A DNA stretch of 64,000 bases, taken from Hymenobacter cheonanensis (GTDB lineage Bacteria > Bacteroidota > Bacteroidia > Cytophagales > Hymenobacteraceae). The notes beneath the pieces were generated by a model. That model ran no database searches. It was given only the letters and a program-made list of their open reading frames with translations, and was not told where the DNA came from. The stretch covers positions 62,001-126,000 of the forward strand of contig NZ_JAUQSW010000006.1 of assembly GCF_030581075.1 (NCBI RefSeq), given 5' to 3'. Shown here piece by piece: positions 17,130-26,573 of this stretch (within the stretch, counting starts at the first letter, position 1; the number at the start of each line of letters is the position of its first letter). The position numbers and the translations under genes were made by a program.

Positions 17130-18290
17130 TTATTCCTTCACTGCCGCCAGCACGCGCTTTATCAGCTCGTTAGGGCTGCCGTTGTGCCAGCGCCACACGA
17201 TAACGAGGTCGTGCGTGGGGTCGACCCAAATGGTATTTTGGCCCGCGCCGAGGGCAGCGTAGCTGTTGGCGGGCGCATCGGGCCAGGCCTTTTGCTCGGT
17301 GTTGAGCCACCAGAGGTAGCCGTAGTCGGGGCCGACGGGGCCGCGCGTGGTGGCCTGCTGCACCCAGCCGGGCGATACCACCTGGCGGCGGCCCCAGCGC
17401 CCACGCCGCAGCATGAGGTAGCCCAGCCGGGCCTCGTCGCGGGCGCTGATGCGCAGGCCGCCGCCCCAGCGCGTGCCGCCGCTCACGGAGGGCATGAGTT
17501 TACCATTGACTTCGGCCACGGCGCTAGGGTAGGGCACCCACTGCCAGGTGCGGGAGGCGCCGATGGGCTGCATCACTTCGGTGCGGAGTACCTCGGGCAG
17601 GGGGCGCTGCCACACGCGCAGCAGCGACAGGGCTAGCCGGTTGATGCGCACGTCGTTGTACTCGAAGTAGGTGCCGGGCGCTTGCAGGGCGCGGGGCTTG
17701 CGCTCGCCCTTGCCAAAGGCCTCGTGGCCGATGAAGTCGGCGTTTTTACCCCACAGCTCGCCTTCCCACTCGCTGGTCTGGCGGGCGTGGTGCTCCCAGG
17801 TAATGAGCTGGTTATGCGCCGAATCGTAACCGCCGTCGTGGATGGAATTGGCCACCGGCTCGTGGATATCCTTTAGCAAACCCCGGTCGAGGGTAATGCC
17901 CAGAATGGTGGCTAAATAGCTCTTGGCCACGCTGTAGGTGGGGTCGGGGCGCTCGGTGTCGCCCCACTCGGCCACGAGGTAGCCGTGGCGCAGCACGAGG
18001 CCGTTGGTAGCGGCGCGGCTGGTGGGCATGGGCCCGAGCAGCTTGCCAAAAATCTCCTCCTGGGTCGAGAAGTTGGGCGTCATCTGGGTGGTTTCCTGGG
18101 TTTGGGCGAAGGCCACGGCCTCGGCCAGTTTGGCCGGGTCAAGGCCCTCGGTGGCCGGGGCGTGGTGCAGCCAGCCCGCGCCGGGTGCGGGGAAGTAGTC
18201 GCTAGCCCGCCCGGCGGCGGTGGGGGCGGTGGCCCGGGTGCAGGCGGCCAGCAGCGGCAGCAGGGCCAGCAGAAGTAGTTTGGAGCGCAT
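17130..18290 (-). CDS. Class C beta-lactamase-fold serine hydrolase, lipoprotein
   Basis: A 386-residue exported hydrolase. MRSKLLLLALLPLLAAC ends in a lipobox with Cys17, which sets the start at 18290 rather than 18356. TYSVAKSYLATILG gives the SxxK catalytic pair (Ser120, Lys123). EYNDVRINRLALSLL has a YxN-type motif, and ALGAGQNTIWVDPTHDLVIV is the C-terminal strand region. The family includes esterases, D-aminopeptidases and penicillin-binding proteins; the substrate is unknown. Confidence 0.85.
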   Translation of the reverse strand: MRSKLLLLALLPLLAACTRATAPTAAGRASDYFPAPGAGWLHHAPATEGLDPAKLAEAVAFAQTQETTQMTPNFSTQEEIFGKLLGPMPTSRAATNGLVLRHGYLVAEWGDTERPDPTYSVAKSYLATILGITLDRGLLKDIHEPVANSIHDGGYDSAHNQLITWEHHARQTSEWEGELWGKNADFIGHEAFGKGERKPRALQAPGTYFEYNDVRINRLALSLLRVWQRPLPEVLRTEVMQPIGASRTWQWVPYPSAVAEVNGKLMPSVSGGTRWGGGLRISARDEARLGYLMLRRGRWGRRQVVSPGWVQQATTRGPVGPDYGYLWWLNTEQKAWPDAPANSYAALGAGQNTIWVDPTHDLVIVWRWHNGSPNELIKRVLAAVKE

Positions 18291-18346
18291 AGCAGGCGAG
18301 AAAGAACGACGGAAAAGACCCGGGCGGCGGCCCAATAGCCGCTCGC

Positions 18347-18820
18347 TTACTGACATTCCTTGAAAATAATGGGCGGCGTTTGGGCAATTACCCGGCTGCG
18401 GCCGGGCGCCGTGTTGCGGTGCAGGTAGAAGTAGCAGGTGACGGGGTGGCTCAGGCGGGTGTCGGCCAGGATGGCCGCCATTGGGTACTCAATAGTCAGG
18501 GTGTCGGCGCGCTGCGTGATGCTTACCTGGCCTGGCCGACCCTTGGAGAAAGTGTGGCCCGGCGTAACCTCCCTGAACTTGATAGATACCGCAAAGCCAT
18601 AGTCCGACTGCTCGCCGGCGGCGAGGCGATACGCCAGCCGGGCCTTGATAACCGACCGGGCAGTGGGCACGGCGCACGGCGGCTGGTTGAGGCGCAGCAG
18701 CGTGAGGGTACTGGCCTCGCTGCCTGGGGTGGCCGCGCCTGTTTGCGCCAGCCCAGGCAGCGCCAGGCAGCTACATACTACTACGCGCAGCAGTACTACG
18801 GGCTTGGTAGAGGAGGGCAT
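18347..18820 (-). CDS. Secreted protein of unknown function
   Basis: A 157-residue protein that starts at 18820 with MPSSTKPVVLLRVVVCSCLA, a signal peptide ending near GLAQ. The mature part is beta-rich (RSVIKARLAYRLAAGEQSDY, GQVSITQRADTLTIEYPMAA and LSHPVTCYFYLHRNT). A longer frame upstream to 19015 lacks a signal sequence in the right place. It lies 56 bases before the start of the serine hydrolase on the same strand, so they may be cotranscribed. No family was recognised. Confidence 0.65.
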   Translation of the reverse strand: MPSSTKPVVLLRVVVCSCLALPGLAQTGAATPGSEASTLTLLRLNQPPCAVPTARSVIKARLAYRLAAGEQSDYGFAVSIKFREVTPGHTFSKGRPGQVSITQRADTLTIEYPMAAILADTRLSHPVTCYFYLHRNTAPGRSRVIAQTPPIIFKECQ

Positions 18821-19239
18821 AAGGAAAAAAGTCAGGCTGTGCAGGATAAGGCAGCAAGTTGCACCCAAAGCGGCGCCGGCCCCTTCACCTGGCAAAAACC
18901 AGCCTGATTGCGAGCGGCTGTCCGCGCCTGCCAAAGGGGCCCGGCTCGGGGCGATGGCCAGCATTGGGCGGGCCTTTGTGGGCCGGCCGGTGTGCAGTTT
19001 ACCCCTGTCCTGCATGGGGGGTACTTCGGTAGCTAGGTGCTTTTTCTTACGCCAAACGCCAAACCCAACGACCCTGGCCGGGCGCCGTTCGTGGCTGCGC
19101 TAGGCCGGCCCGCCCGCGGGCGGCAGCTGTGGCGGCCCCACCTGCCGGGGCCGCCGGCGCAGCTTTTGGCAGGTTATGCTGTTACTTTAACCCAGTGTAA
19201 ACAGGAGTAGCCGCGCCCGCACGAAATACCCCACTTCTT
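18821..19239. other. Divergent intergenic region with strong hairpin
   Basis: About 420 bases between two divergent genes. The only structure seen is a perfect 9-bp hairpin, GGCGGCCCC (19131-19139) with GGGGCCGCC (19147-19155), 85 bases before the acyltransferase. GCTG and CAGC extend it with mismatches and TTTT follows. No small ORF is convincing. Confidence 0.4.
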
Positions 19240-20442
19240 TTGAAAGAGAACCTTACGCCCGTTACTCAGCAGCCAGCTGCTTTGCGGCAGCCCGGCAGTT
19301 TCGAGCCGGTGCCGGGCCCGGCAAAACCCTATTTCCCGGCCCTGACGGGCGTGCGGGCGCTGGCTGCCTACTGCGTGTACCTCTACCATTTTAACCCGTT
19401 TCCGGCCAGGGGCGGCTCCCAGCTGGAAGCGATACTGTGGGCAGTGGTTGATAAATTCAACAACCTCGGGGTGGGCATCTTCTTTGTGCTCAGCGGCTTT
19501 CTGATAGCGGTGCGCTACGGCGGCATCAGCACCTGGTCGCCGGGCGAGCTGCGGCGCTACCTGGGAAACCGGCTGGCGCGGATTTATCCCATCTACTTTC
19601 TGCTGACCTGCCTCACCTGCCTGGTTTTCTGGCTGCGGCCGGGCTACGATATCTACGGGGTGTGGCCGGCGTACAGGCCCCTCGACAAGGTGCTGGTGTT
19701 TTTCCTGAATATCACGTTGCTGCGCGGCTTTTCCGAGCAGTTCCTGTACAGCGGCGTGTGGCAAGGCTGGTCGCTAACCGTAGAGCTGTGCTTTTACCTG
19801 CTCGCGCCCTTCCTGCTGCTGAGTGCGCGCCGCACGCGGTGGGCGCTGCTGCTGTGGCCGCTGGCCCTGCTGGCAGTGGGCGCGCTGCTGGTAGCGGGCT
19901 TTTCGGTGGTCCACACGTATGGCTTTTTCGCTTCGTTCGATTTCATGCTGGGCTCCACCTTTTTTGGGCGCAGCAGCGAGTTTGTCAGCGGGGTTCTGCT
20001 GGCCTGCGTGCTGCCGGGGCGCGGCGCGCCCGCCCGGGAAGGGCGCGGCCGGCTGCTGGGCGGCCTGCTGCTGCTAGGGGTGCTGCTGGCCTTCAAAGTG
20101 GTGGTACCATTCGACAGCTGGGCCCGGCCCGCCACCAGTTGGCTGGCTATTGTGGTCAACCACCTGCTGCTGCCCGCTAGCATTACCCTCCTCTTTTACG
20201 GGCTGCTAACCGAAAAAAGCCTGCTCGGGAAAGTGCTGGCATCGAAGCCGTTGCAGCTGCTTGGCTTCAGCTCTTACTGCTTCTACCTGCTGCACGTAGG
20301 CGTTATTGAGATGCTAGTGCGCCACCACGTGACGAGCAATTCTTTCGGCGTATTTCTGCTGCTCAATCTGCTGTCCATCCTGGTGTTTAAGTTTATTGAG
20401 CGGCCGGCGCACCTGTATCTCACGGCCCGGCTGCGAAAATAA
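19240..20442 (+). CDS. Acyltransferase 3 (OafA/YrhL) membrane protein
   Basis: A 400-residue integral membrane protein with about ten segments. FPALTGVRALAAYCVYLYHF has the R...H pair of the acyltransferase-3 active region, and GVGIFFVLSGFLIAVRYGG follows. YLGNRLARIYPIYFLLTCL and GWSLTVELCFYLLAPFLLLS (with a conserved glutamate) complete the pattern. Such proteins acylate exported polysaccharides, lipids or antibiotics. The TTG start at 19240 is used; there is no in-frame ATG near it. Confidence 0.88.
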   Translation: MKENLTPVTQQPAALRQPGSFEPVPGPAKPYFPALTGVRALAAYCVYLYHFNPFPARGGSQLEAILWAVVDKFNNLGVGIFFVLSGFLIAVRYGGISTWSPGELRRYLGNRLARIYPIYFLLTCLTCLVFWLRPGYDIYGVWPAYRPLDKVLVFFLNITLLRGFSEQFLYSGVWQGWSLTVELCFYLLAPFLLLSARRTRWALLLWPLALLAVGALLVAGFSVVHTYGFFASFDFMLGSTFFGRSSEFVSGVLLACVLPGRGAPAREGRGRLLGGLLLLGVLLAFKVVVPFDSWARPATSWLAIVVNHLLLPASITLLFYGLLTEKSLLGKVLASKPLQLLGFSSYCFYLLHVGVIEMLVRHHVTSNSFGVFLLLNLLSILVFKFIERPAHLYLTARLRK

Positions 20443-20665
20443 AAATGCCGGTGCTGGCTGCGCCCGCGGGGCGCCACCAAGCTAAGGCGGGAGCAAGTAA
20501 GGTGCTGCTAAACAGCCTGATGACGTTAAGCGCTGCTGCTGGCCTTGGGCGCCTGCGCAGTGCCCCGGCCCGCAAAATTGCGCCGGTTCGCTGTTGGCAG
20601 CTGGATAGAACGCCGCGTTATCGCGTATTGCCCGGCTAGCGGCGCATTGCGGCGCCATCCAGCTT
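20443..20665. other. Short gap before uvrA-like gene
   Basis: About 220 bases. A frame with a lipobox-like LGAC segment is split over two frames, so it may be a dead lipoprotein, but this is too weak to call. No promoter box was seen. Confidence 0.3.
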
Positions 20666-23209
20666 ATGTCCTTCTCTTCTTCCCAACTACCGGCCCCCGG
20701 CTTTGTGCGGGTGCGCGGCGCCCGCGAGCACAACCTGCAAAACGTTGATGTCGACATCCCGCGCGATGCCCTGGTGGTGTTCACCGGCGTGTCGGGCTCG
20801 GGCAAGTCGAGCCTGGCCTTTGGCACGCTCTACGCCGAGGCCCAGCGCCGCTACCTGGAGTCGGTGTCGCCCTACGCCCGGCGGCTGTTTCACCAACTCT
20901 CAGTGCCCGAGGTCGATAGCATCGACGGGCTGCCGCCGGCCGTGGCCTTGCAGCAGCAGCGCGGCGCGCCCACCACGCGCTCGTCGGTGGGCTCGGTCAC
21001 GACGCTCTCCAACCTGCTGCGGATGCTGTATTCGCGGGCCGGCGATTACCCCAAGGGCCAGGGTATTATCTACGCCGAAGCCTTTTCGGCGAACACGCCC
21101 GAGGGTGCCTGCCCGCGCTGCCACGGCCTGGGCCGGGTGTATGAGGTGACCGAGGAGTCGATGGTGCCCGACCCGTCGCTCACCATTCGGGAGCGGGCCA
21201 TTGCAGCCTGGCCCCAGGCCTGGGGCGGTCAGAATCAGCGCGATATATTAGTAACGCTGGGCTACGACGTAGACCGCCCCTGGCGCGATTTACCTCAAAA
21301 AGAGCGCGACTGGATTCTCTTTACCGACGAGCAGCCCGTGGTGCCGGTGTACCCCGGCTACTCGCCCCAGGAGACGCAGCGCGCCCTTAAGCGCCGGGAG
21401 CAGCCCAACTACATGGGCACGTTCACGGGCGTGCGGCGGCACGTGCTGCACACCTTCGCCAACACCCAGAGCGCGCTCATGAAAAAGCGCGTGCTGCAGT
21501 ACATGCTCAGCCAGGAGTGCCCGCTCTGCCACGGCAAGCGCCTGCGGCCCGAGTCGCTGAGCGTGACCTTCGCCGGCCTCGACATTGCCGACATGGCGCG
21601 CCTGCCCTTGCAGCAGGTGGCGAGCCGGCTGCGGCCCTTTACCGAGGGCACAGCCGGCGCCCAAACCCACGACAAAGACCACCCCGAGCAGGCCGAAGTC
21701 ACGCGCCGCATCACGCAAGACCTGGTGGCCCGCCTGGCGGTGCTGCTCGACCTGGGCCTGGGCTACCTGGCCCTGGAGCGCAGCACGCCCACGCTCTCGC
21801 CCGGCGAATTGCAGCGCCTGCGCCTGGCTACGCAGCTGTATTCCAATCTGTTTGGGGTGGTGTACGTGCTCGATGAGCCCTCGGCCGGCTTGCATCCTTC
21901 CGATACGGAGGCGCTGCTGGCGGCGCTGGCTAGCCTCAAAAAAGCTGGCAACTCGCTCTTCGTGGTCGAGCACAACCTCGACGTGGTGCGCCGCGCCGAC
22001 TGGCTCGTGGATGTGGGCCCCGCCGCCGGCGAGCAGGGTGGGCAGGTGCTCTACAGCGGCCCGCCCGCCGGCCTGGCCGACGTGGCCGCCTCGCAAACCC
22101 GCCAGTTTTTATTCGCCAGCGAGGGGCTGGCCCCCCGCGCCCCGCGCGAGCCGCTGGGCTGGCTGCGGCTGGCCGGCGCCACCCGCCACAACCTGCGCGG
22201 CCTCGACGCCGAGTTTCCGCTCGGAGTGTTCACGACCGTCACGGGCGTGTCGGGCTCGGGCAAGTCGACGCTCGTCAGCCAGGTTTTGGTAGAACTGGTA
22301 AGTGAGGCCCTGGGCCTGAAGCGCGAGGAAACGGAGCCTAGCGAAGGCGCCGAAGAGAGCCCGGACTTGGCTGACGAAGGCGAAGTTTTGCAAGGCAAAA
22401 TCACGGCCGGCCTGGATATTGTCAAGCGCCTGGTGCGCGTCGACCAGCAGCCCATCGGCCGCACGCCGCGCTCGAATATGGCCACGTATACCGGCCTGTT
22501 CGACCACGTGCGCAAGCTCTTCGCGGCCACGGCCGAGGCGCGCAAGCGCCGCTACGACGCCGGCCGCTTCTCCTTCAACGTGGCCAAGGGCCGCTGCGAA
22601 ACCTGCCAGGGCGAGGGCTTCGTGATGGTCGAGCTGCTGTTTTTGCCCAGCGTTTACTCGCCGTGCCCCACCTGCCACGGCGCCCGCTACAACGCCAAGA
22701 CGCTCGAAATCAGCTATCAGGGCAAGACTATCGCCGACGTGCTGGGCCTGACCGTGGACGAGGCCTGGCTTTTCTTCGCCGAGGACCCTGGCGTGCGCCG
22801 CGCCCTCACGGTGCTGCGCGAAGTGGGGCTAGGCTACCTGCGCCTCGGCCAGTCGGCCACCGAGCTGAGCGGCGGCGAGGCCCAGCGCATCAAGCTGGCC
22901 ACTGAGCTGCAGCGCCAGGCCCGCGCCCACACCCTCTACGTGCTCGACGAGCCTACCACCGGCCTGCACCCGGCCGATATCGAGCGCCTGCTCACCCAGC
23001 TCAACGGCCTCGTCGAGGCCGGCCACTCGGTGCTGGTAGTCGAGCACGATATGCGCGTAGTGGCCGGCTCCGACTGGGTCATCGACGTGGGCCCCGGCGC
23101 GGGCGAGGAGGGCGGCCGCATCGTGGCCGCCGGCCCACCCGCCGAAGTAGCCCGCTCGAAAGCCAGCCGCACCGCGTCCTACCTGGCCCGGTTTCTGGCC
23201 GAGGGCTAG
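20666..23209 (+). CDS. uvrA: UvrA2-type ABC ATPase (excinuclease A paralogue)
   Basis: An 847-residue protein with the twin ABC architecture of Uvr[21 protein letters not shown] (Walker A1, about residue 41) and [10 protein letters not shown] (Walker A2, about 527). Zinc-binding pairs are [24 protein letters not shown] and [20 protein letters not shown] and [18 protein letters not shown] are the signature motifs. It is about 90 residues shorter than housekeeping UvrA, and [20 protein letters not shown] replaces the canonical KQHNPRSTVGT region, as in class II UvrA (UvrA2). Those proteins lack the UvrB-binding domain and are linked to damage or drug tolerance. It is monocistronic, followed by repeat copy 3. 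Confidence 0.85.
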   Translation: MSFSSSQLPAPGFVRVRGAREHNLQNVDVDIPRDALVVFTGVSGSGKSSLAFGTLYAEAQRRYLESVSPYARRLFHQLSVPEVDSIDGLPPAVALQQQRGAPTTRSSVGSVTTLSNLLRMLYSRAGDYPKGQGIIYAEAFSANTPEGACPRCHGLGRVYEVTEESMVPDPSLTIRERAIAAWPQAWGGQNQRDILVTLGYDVDRPWRDLPQKERDWILFTDEQPVVPVYPGYSPQETQRALKRREQPNYMGTFTGVRRHVLHTFANTQSALMKKRVLQYMLSQECPLCHGKRLRPESLSVTFAGLDIADMARLPLQQVASRLRPFTEGTAGAQTHDKDHPEQAEVTRRITQDLVARLAVLLDLGLGYLALERSTPTLSPGELQRLRLATQLYSNLFGVVYVLDEPSAGLHPSDTEALLAALASLKKAGNSLFVVEHNLDVVRRADWLVDVGPAAGEQGGQVLYSGPPAGLADVAASQTRQFLFASEGLAPRAPREPLGWLRLAGATRHNLRGLDAEFPLGVFTTVTGVSGSGKSTLVSQVLVELVSEALGLKREETEPSEGAEESPDLADEGEVLQGKITAGLDIVKRLVRVDQQPIGRTPRSNMATYTGLFDHVRKLFAATAEARKRRYDAGRFSFNVAKGRCETCQGEGFVMVELLFLPSVYSPCPTCHGARYNAKTLEISYQGKTIADVLGLTVDEAWLFFAEDPGVRRALTVLREVGLGYLRLGQSATELSGGEAQRIKLATELQRQARAHTLYVLDEPTTGLHPADIERLLTQLNGLVEAGHSVLVVEHDMRVVAGSDWVIDVGPGAGEEGGRIVAAGPPAEVARSKASRTASYLARFLAEG

Positions 23210-23250
23210 CTAATGTGCTTAATTTCTGAATGAGTTTAATAACAAGTACG

Positions 23251-23346
23251 TCCGTCATGCTGAGCTTGTCGAAGCATCTCTACCGCACCGTTGTAATGCC
23301 GTTCAACGGTGCGGTAGAGATGCTTCGGCAAGCTCAGCATGACGGA
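23251..23346. repeat. REP-like inverted repeat, copy 3 (longest)
   Basis: Arms 23251-23293 and 23304-23346 are 43-base reverse complements with one mismatch (T against C) around a 10-base loop. They start TCCGTCATGCTGAGCTTG, carry the GAAGCATCTCTACC core and end CGCACCGTTG. This is the best preserved copy, and it lies between convergent genes. Confidence 0.95.
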
Positions 23347-23388
23347 TGTATTTGGGATTGAATTAATGAGTAAAAAACGAATTGAAAT

Positions 23389-26300
23389 CTATACCAGGCT
23401 AGCCGTCAGTTTTTTAAGTGCGGCTGTTTGGCCCCATTCGGCCAGGCGGCTGCGCACGGCGGGCGGCACCGGGCGGCCGGTGCGGGCCCCGAGGTCGGCG
23501 TAAGCTTCGAGCAGCTTGCGCAGGTTGCACGGCGGGTTGGATGGCAGCCCGGGCAGCAGGGTGTCAAGGGTTTGGGCCAGGGCGTCATCCAGCTCGGGCG
23601 ATACGGCGCGCAGTTGGGGCAGGCCATCGGCCAGGCGCGCTACGGGGGCATAGTCGGCCCCTAGCAATTGGCCCAGTGCCTGGCCGAGGGCGGCGGGCAC
23701 GAGGCGCTGGCTGGCCACGGCCCGCAGGAGCACCTCCTGGGCCAGCGCCCGGTTGGCGGGCGTGTGGTGCAGCAGCCCCACGGCCAGCACCAGGGTGGTA
23801 GCCTCGGCAAACGGCGGCCCGGCAGCAAGCAGATGTTGCAGCGCTTGCGTAATAACGTCCCGCTCGGCCGATTCCAGCTTATCGGCCCAGCCGGCCGTGC
23901 GCACCACGTGCCAATGCAGCGCGGCCGGGTTGGCGGGCACCAGCGCCGCTATAAAAGGATAGTCGGCGCCCAGGCTCCAGCTGGCGTGCGCCATGTTGCG
24001 AAAATGCACGTGCTGCGAGTAAAGCAGCAGGGGCGAGGGCAGGCCCGGCTTCGGCTGGCTGGCCGCAAAAACTAGGTTCGTAGCCCGATGCGTGACTTCG
24101 GGCCGGCCGGGCTTCCAGGTTTCTACGTAGGTATTGACTTTGACTTCAAACTCCCAGCTGGGTACCCAGGGCTGGGCTACGCCGGGGTAATCGGTCGCCC
24201 CCGGCCCTGGTAGCTCGCTGAAAACGTGCGCGGGAAACCTGGTGCGGGCAGCCACCACCCACAGCCACGGCAGGGCTTCGGCCAGTGGTTCGGGGGCGGC
24301 CGGGCTGCCCGGCAACAGCTGGTGCAGGCGGGCGGCCCACTGCTTTAAAAGCGGCTTCTTACTGATTTCCGGCAGCGGCGGGGCCAGCGCCGTGGGCGAC
24401 AGATACCAGTGCAGCAGCGCGCGCAGCTCGTCGTGGTGCAGCTGGGGCAGCCGGGCCAGCGCCGCTTGGGCGTCGGCGGCGTGCGCGTGGGCCGTGCGGG
24501 CCAGCGCAATGGCCAGGTCGGCCGTATCGGGTTCGCGCTGAGCCGTTTGGTAGGCTAGTAGTTTTTGCACCAACACACTGGGCGCCACCCAGTAGGGCGC
24601 GTGGGTGGGCGTGCTGAGCAAGGGCAGGCCCGTCTGGCGGTGCAAGTGCTGCTCGGCGGCGGCCAGGCGCTGTTTTTCTACGGCCACCAGCGGGTCCGAC
24701 GCATCCGAGTCTTCCTGCACCAGCACCCGGGGCACGCGCAAGGCGGTAAAACCCTGCGCCCAGCTCAGCAGCAGCGCCTGGGCCAGGCCGCTGTGGCCCC
24801 GCAGGCCATTGGTGCCCAAAATAGCCTGCGCCTGCGCGCCGCTCTTGCCCTTCAAAAACGGCAGCACCTGCACCAGATAGGGCCCTAGCTGCTCGGCGTA
24901 GCCGGCGGGCAGCTGCCCGTGCAGCCGCAGCAGGCCATCGAGCCAGCGCTCCAGGGCCAGCGGGTCGTCGTGGCGCACTACCTGGCCGGTGAGAAACAGC
25001 AGTTCGTGCCAGTCGGCCACCGGCACAATGGCCGTGGCGGGCGAAAGCTCGGGCACAAACCGGGCTAGCGGCGCGTAGGCCGCCGCTACGGCGGGCGCGG
25101 GCTCAGTAGCTACTAGCCAGGTAGCCAGCACGGTGCGCGCCGCCGGGCCCAGCAGCTCGGCCTGCCCGGCGAGAGTGGCTAGGGTTGCGGCAGTTTCGGC
25201 AGGCGCGAGCAGCGGCTTCCTGGCGCCTAGCAAGTCGGCCAGGCCCTTGGCGGCGCGCTCCTGCACGCCGGCGTCGGGGTGGGCGAGGGCGGCGGCCAGC
25301 AGGCTAGCCACGGCAGGCGCGTGGGCAGGCTGCTGCCTGGGCAGCCTGGCTAGCCCGGCGAGCAGCGTTTTGAGGCCGGTTTTGAGGTCGGGCCGCAGCA
25401 ACAGGTTATCAGCATATTGCAGCAACGGAGCCAGGGCAAACCCCGGCTCCGGCCACACGTCTTTCAGTTGCTCGATGGCAAAGTTGACCACCAGCGGCAG
25501 CGGGTGGGCCAGCAGCTCCGTCAGCTCGGTTTGGCGGGCCAGGCGCTCGGCCCGCGTGGGCTCTAGGCTCAGGAATAAGTCCTTAAACCACGTCAGCAGC
25601 GGCCGGCGAAAGTCGCGCCGCAGCGCCAGCAGGCAGCGCGTGAGGATGTCGGCGCGGTTGAGGTGCTGGGTGGCAAGTAAATGCAGGATGATGTCGCGCC
25701 ACGTAACCCGCTGCCAAACCTTATGCTCCTGGTAATGGGCTGAAGCGGCATCCTGATTGATATCAAATTCAAAGAAGAAGGGAATTGCACGCTCATACAA
25801 GGCAGGGTTACGGCTAACCCGCTCATAGATAAGGTTTGCAAAAGCAGGCGCTGGCTTATTCGGGGCGACCCAAGGGAAGCGTTGTTGCATCTCGGCAAGG
25901 CCTTGCTGCTGCGTGTCAACAAGGGCAACCTGGGCATGTTCGTAGGCATTAAGCTGCCGAAGCATCGTGGCTTGCGTGCCATAGGTAGCCAGGGTGCCAA
26001 GGGCCGATAGCGCCACCAGGCGGGGAGAAGGCGTTATAAATCCAAGGCGCTCAAAATCAACAAGGATTTCGAAGTCTATGGGTGCGGAAAAGCCATTGCG
26101 ATTGTTGTCACCTAGCCAGGCTGCTAGCCAGGCGGGGTTATGGTGAGCCAGCAATTGCTTGACAAGCCCAAGCAACTGCTGGTGCGGTAAAGAGGTCTTT
26201 TCGTTGTTTGAAAACAACGTTGGATTTAACAGCGATAATTCATTAGCAAAGGGTGCGGCTAGGGCTTCTTTGCTTGAGTAAGTCCTAAAGGCTGCTAAAA

Positions 26301-26514
26301 ACAGCATTTGTAATTGAGCATATGTGCCGGTACGACCCCAGGTAACTAGGCCCAATTGCCGATGCTCGGTTAGCTCCCGGTGTAAGCTGTGCGTTTTCTT
26401 GCGCACCGCCACGACGTCCGTTTTTGGCAGCGTCAGCAAAAACGGCATTAGCTCGACAACGCTTTGGTGACGAATAATTTGCTCGAAAGCGTCAACTTTA
26501 GCAATAGTATTCAT
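23389..26514 (-). CDS. Large HEAT-like protein (DUF6493-like)
   Basis: A 1,041-residue protein paired with a SWIM protein. The N-terminal RHQSVVELMPFLLTLPKTDV and RQLGLVTWGRTGTYAQLQML fit the DUF6493 opening. The middle has alpha-helical HEAT-like repeats (HPDAGVQERAAKGLADL). Near the C-terminus are WAVHFR-like and GRPEVTHRATNLVFAASQPK segments that also occur in this family. No catalytic motif is seen. Placement beside SWIM genes is known for Bacteroidota and some Actinobacteria. It lies 59 bases after the SWIM gene, same strand, probably one operon. Confidence 0.65.
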   Translation of the reverse strand: MNTIAKVDAFEQIIRHQSVVELMPFLLTLPKTDVVAVRKKTHSLHRELTEHRQLGLVTWGRTGTYAQLQMLFLAAFRTYSSKEALAAPFANELSLLNPTLFSNNEKTSLPHQQLLGLVKQLLAHHNPAWLAAWLGDNNRNGFSAPIDFEILVDFERLGFITPSPRLVALSALGTLATYGTQATMLRQLNAYEHAQVALVDTQQQGLAEMQQRFPWVAPNKPAPAFANLIYERVSRNPALYERAIPFFFEFDINQDAASAHYQEHKVWQRVTWRDIILHLLATQHLNRADILTRCLLALRRDFRRPLLTWFKDLFLSLEPTRAERLARQTELTELLAHPLPLVVNFAIEQLKDVWPEPGFALAPLLQYADNLLLRPDLKTGLKTLLAGLARLPRQQPAHAPAVASLLAAALAHPDAGVQERAAKGLADLLGARKPLLAPAETAATLATLAGQAELLGPAARTVLATWLVATEPAPAVAAAYAPLARFVPELSPATAIVPVADWHELLFLTGQVVRHDDPLALERWLDGLLRLHGQLPAGYAEQLGPYLVQVLPFLKGKSGAQAQAILGTNGLRGHSGLAQALLLSWAQGFTALRVPRVLVQEDSDASDPLVAVEKQRLAAAEQHLHRQTGLPLLSTPTHAPYWVAPSVLVQKLLAYQTAQREPDTADLAIALARTAHAHAADAQAALARLPQLHHDELRALLHWYLSPTALAPPLPEISKKPLLKQWAARLHQLLPGSPAAPEPLAEALPWLWVVAARTRFPAHVFSELPGPGATDYPGVAQPWVPSWEFEVKVNTYVETWKPGRPEVTHRATNLVFAASQPKPGLPSPLLLYSQHVHFRNMAHASWSLGADYPFIAALVPANPAALHWHVVRTAGWADKLESAERDVITQALQHLLAAGPPFAEATTLVLAVGLLHHTPANRALAQEVLLRAVASQRLVPAALGQALGQLLGADYAPVARLADGLPQLRAVSPELDDALAQTLDTLLPGLPSNPPCNLRKLLEAYADLGARTGRPVPPAVRSRLAEWGQTAALKKLTASLV

Positions 26515-26573
26515 GGAGAAAATAGGAGCTGTTATAAGCTGTTTGTCAAGGTATTATTAAATTTGCCCAGGCG

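Noticed and set aside
20445..20639. Possible lipoprotein remnant before uvrA
   Set aside because: An LGAC-like segment can be read only by changing frame; too short and too weak to call.
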